Origin: Bacteroidota bacterium
GTDB lineage: Bacteria > Bacteroidota > Bacteroidia > Cytophagales > Hymenobacteraceae
DNA: 6,178 nucleotides
Assembly: GCA_023424725.1 (NCBI GenBank)
Contig: JAFADQ010000153.1
Location: forward strand, 1-6,178
Direction: 5' to 3'
Of this stretch, positions 5,465-6,178 are shown in pieces. The notes under the pieces were generated by a model. The model was not told where the DNA came from and ran no database searches. It saw only the letters and a list, made by a program, of their open reading frames with translations. How positions within the stretch are numbered: the stretch's first letter is position 1; each line of letters starts with the position of its first letter. A program made the position numbers and the translations under genes.

Positions 5465-6178
5465 ATGAGTAAGAAGGGGTATGGGTTGCTTATGGCGCTT
5501 GCCGGGCTGGTATCGGTAAGTGCGAATGCTCAGATTAAATGCGGTACCGACGCGTATATAAAGCAGTTGGAGCAGCAAGATCCGGCTTTTGCCAGCCGCA
5601 GAGCCCAAATAGAGGATGACATAACAAAAGCCGCCGAAGCCAGCCGGTTTGTGAAGCAGCCAAAGCAGGTTATTACCATTCCGGTAGTATTTCATGTGGT
5701 GTACCGCACCGATCAGGAAAATATTTCCGACGAACAGATAATGTCTCAGCTGCAAACCCTAAACCAGGATTTCAGAAAACAAAACAGCGATACCATAAAT
5801 ATTCCGGCAGGTTTTGCAGGCCGCGCCGCCGATACTGAATTTCAGTTTTGCCTGGCTCATACCGACCCCGATGGTTATTATACCTCTGGCATTACCCGCA
5901 CGCGTACAAGTGTGGTTACGTTTACCCAAAACGATGATTTCGTAAAGTTTAGCGATAAAGGAGGCCGCGGCGCCTGGGATCCTCAGAATTATCTTAATAT
6001 ATGGGTCTGTAACCTCGAAAACCTGATTATTGGCTACTCGTCGGTGCCCGGATCGAGTCAGTTAACAGATGGCGTAGTGATAGATTTTGAAGCCACCGGA
6101 AGCATAGGCACGGCAAAAGCTCCTTACAACAGAGGCCGCACGCTAACCCACGAAATGGGCCACTGGTTTGGGTTGCGC
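5465..6178 (+). CDS. Secreted M43-family (cytophagalysin/pappalysin-like) metalloprotease, 3'-truncated by window
   Basis: The frame runs from ATG 5465 to the window end without a stop (238 codons). It encodes a signal peptide (SKKGYG, a Leu/Ala/Val core, likely cleavage after ANA at residue 22), then a propeptide-like stretch, then the family-typical ITIPVVFHVVYRT strand at about 76-88 and the ISDEQIMSQLQTLNQDF helix. Next come the NIWVCNL strand and, at the very end, His229-Glu230-Met-Gly-His233-Trp-Phe-Gly236. This is the start of the M43 zinc motif HExxHxxGxxH; the third His would be codon 239, just outside. These enzymes are extracellular zinc endopeptidases of the metzincin type. Downstream domains (for example a type IX secretion C-terminal signal or PKD/Fn3 repeats, frequent in such proteins) cannot be seen. 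No Shine-Dalgarno is apparent, as is normal in this phylum. It follows a terminator, so it is probably its own transcription unit. Confidence 0.93.
   Translation, partial: MSKKGYGLLMALAGLVSVSANAQIKCGTDAYIKQLEQQDPAFASRRAQIEDDITKAAEASRFVKQPKQVITIPVVFHVVYRTDQENISDEQIMSQLQTLNQDFRKQNSDTINIPAGFAGRAADTEFQFCLAHTDPDGYYTSGITRTRTSVVTFTQNDDFVKFSDKGGRGAWDPQNYLNIWVCNLENLIIGYSSVPGSSQLTDGVVIDFEATGSIGTAKAPYNRGRTLTHEMGHWFGLR

Noticed and set aside
4955..5755. Open frames on the - strand under the DUF5777 and M43 genes
   Set aside because: The + strand frames there have signal peptides and family motifs; the antisense frames do not.

Overview
This 6.2 kb window is most likely from the chromosome of a Bacteroidota bacterium, probably order Cytophagales (Hymenobacter/Adhaeribacter/Pontibacter-like). 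The reasons are the protein families present (SIMPL protein, YceI plus DUF5777-type beta-barrel protein, M43 cytophagalysin-like protease), the lack of clear Shine-Dalgarno sites at most starts, AT-rich leaders and many palindromic intergenic repeats. The placement rests on recognition and was not checked by a search.

Layout. (1) 1-1467 (+): the 3' part of a DsbD-type thiol:disulfide interchange protein, with the membrane electron-conducting domain and a C-terminal thioredoxin domain. Its 5' end lies outside the window. (2) 1468-2032: a 565-bp non-coding stretch full of inverted repeats and hairpins, bounded by a perfect 18-bp inverted repeat and ending in a probable bidirectional terminator. 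(3) 2033-2356 (-): trxA, a canonical thioredoxin convergent with dsbD. (4) 2625-3347 (+): a secreted SIMPL (DUF541) protein, divergent from trxA. (5) 3348-3706: non-coding, holding a 137-bp imperfect palindromic element and a second strong hairpin. (6) 3707-4279 (+): a YceI-family gene with one in-frame TAG. (7) 4316-5215 (+): a DUF5777-like beta-barrel gene, also with one in-frame TAG, followed by a rho-independent terminator. (8) 5465 to the window end (+): the N-terminal part of a secreted M43-family metalloprotease, cut by the window edge inside its zinc motif.

How the genes fit together. In known systems cytoplasmic thioredoxin reduces the membrane domain of DsbD, which passes electrons across the membrane, so dsbD and trxA form a plausible thiol-redox neighbourhood even though they are transcribed convergently. 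The YceI and DUF5777 genes are 36 bp apart and look like a two-gene operon for an exported lipocalin-like protein and an outer-membrane barrel.

Most notable observation: both genes of this putative operon are open over their full family length except for a single TAG each (3926-3928 and 4652-4654), with no frameshift, and conserved sequence continues directly after each stop. Every confirmed terminal stop inside the window is TAA, except that dsbD ends in TAG-TAG-TGA. Paired loss of a pathway, sequencing or assembly error, or amber readthrough could each explain this. The window alone cannot decide, but the pattern deserves a check. I see no other candidate for an undescribed system.
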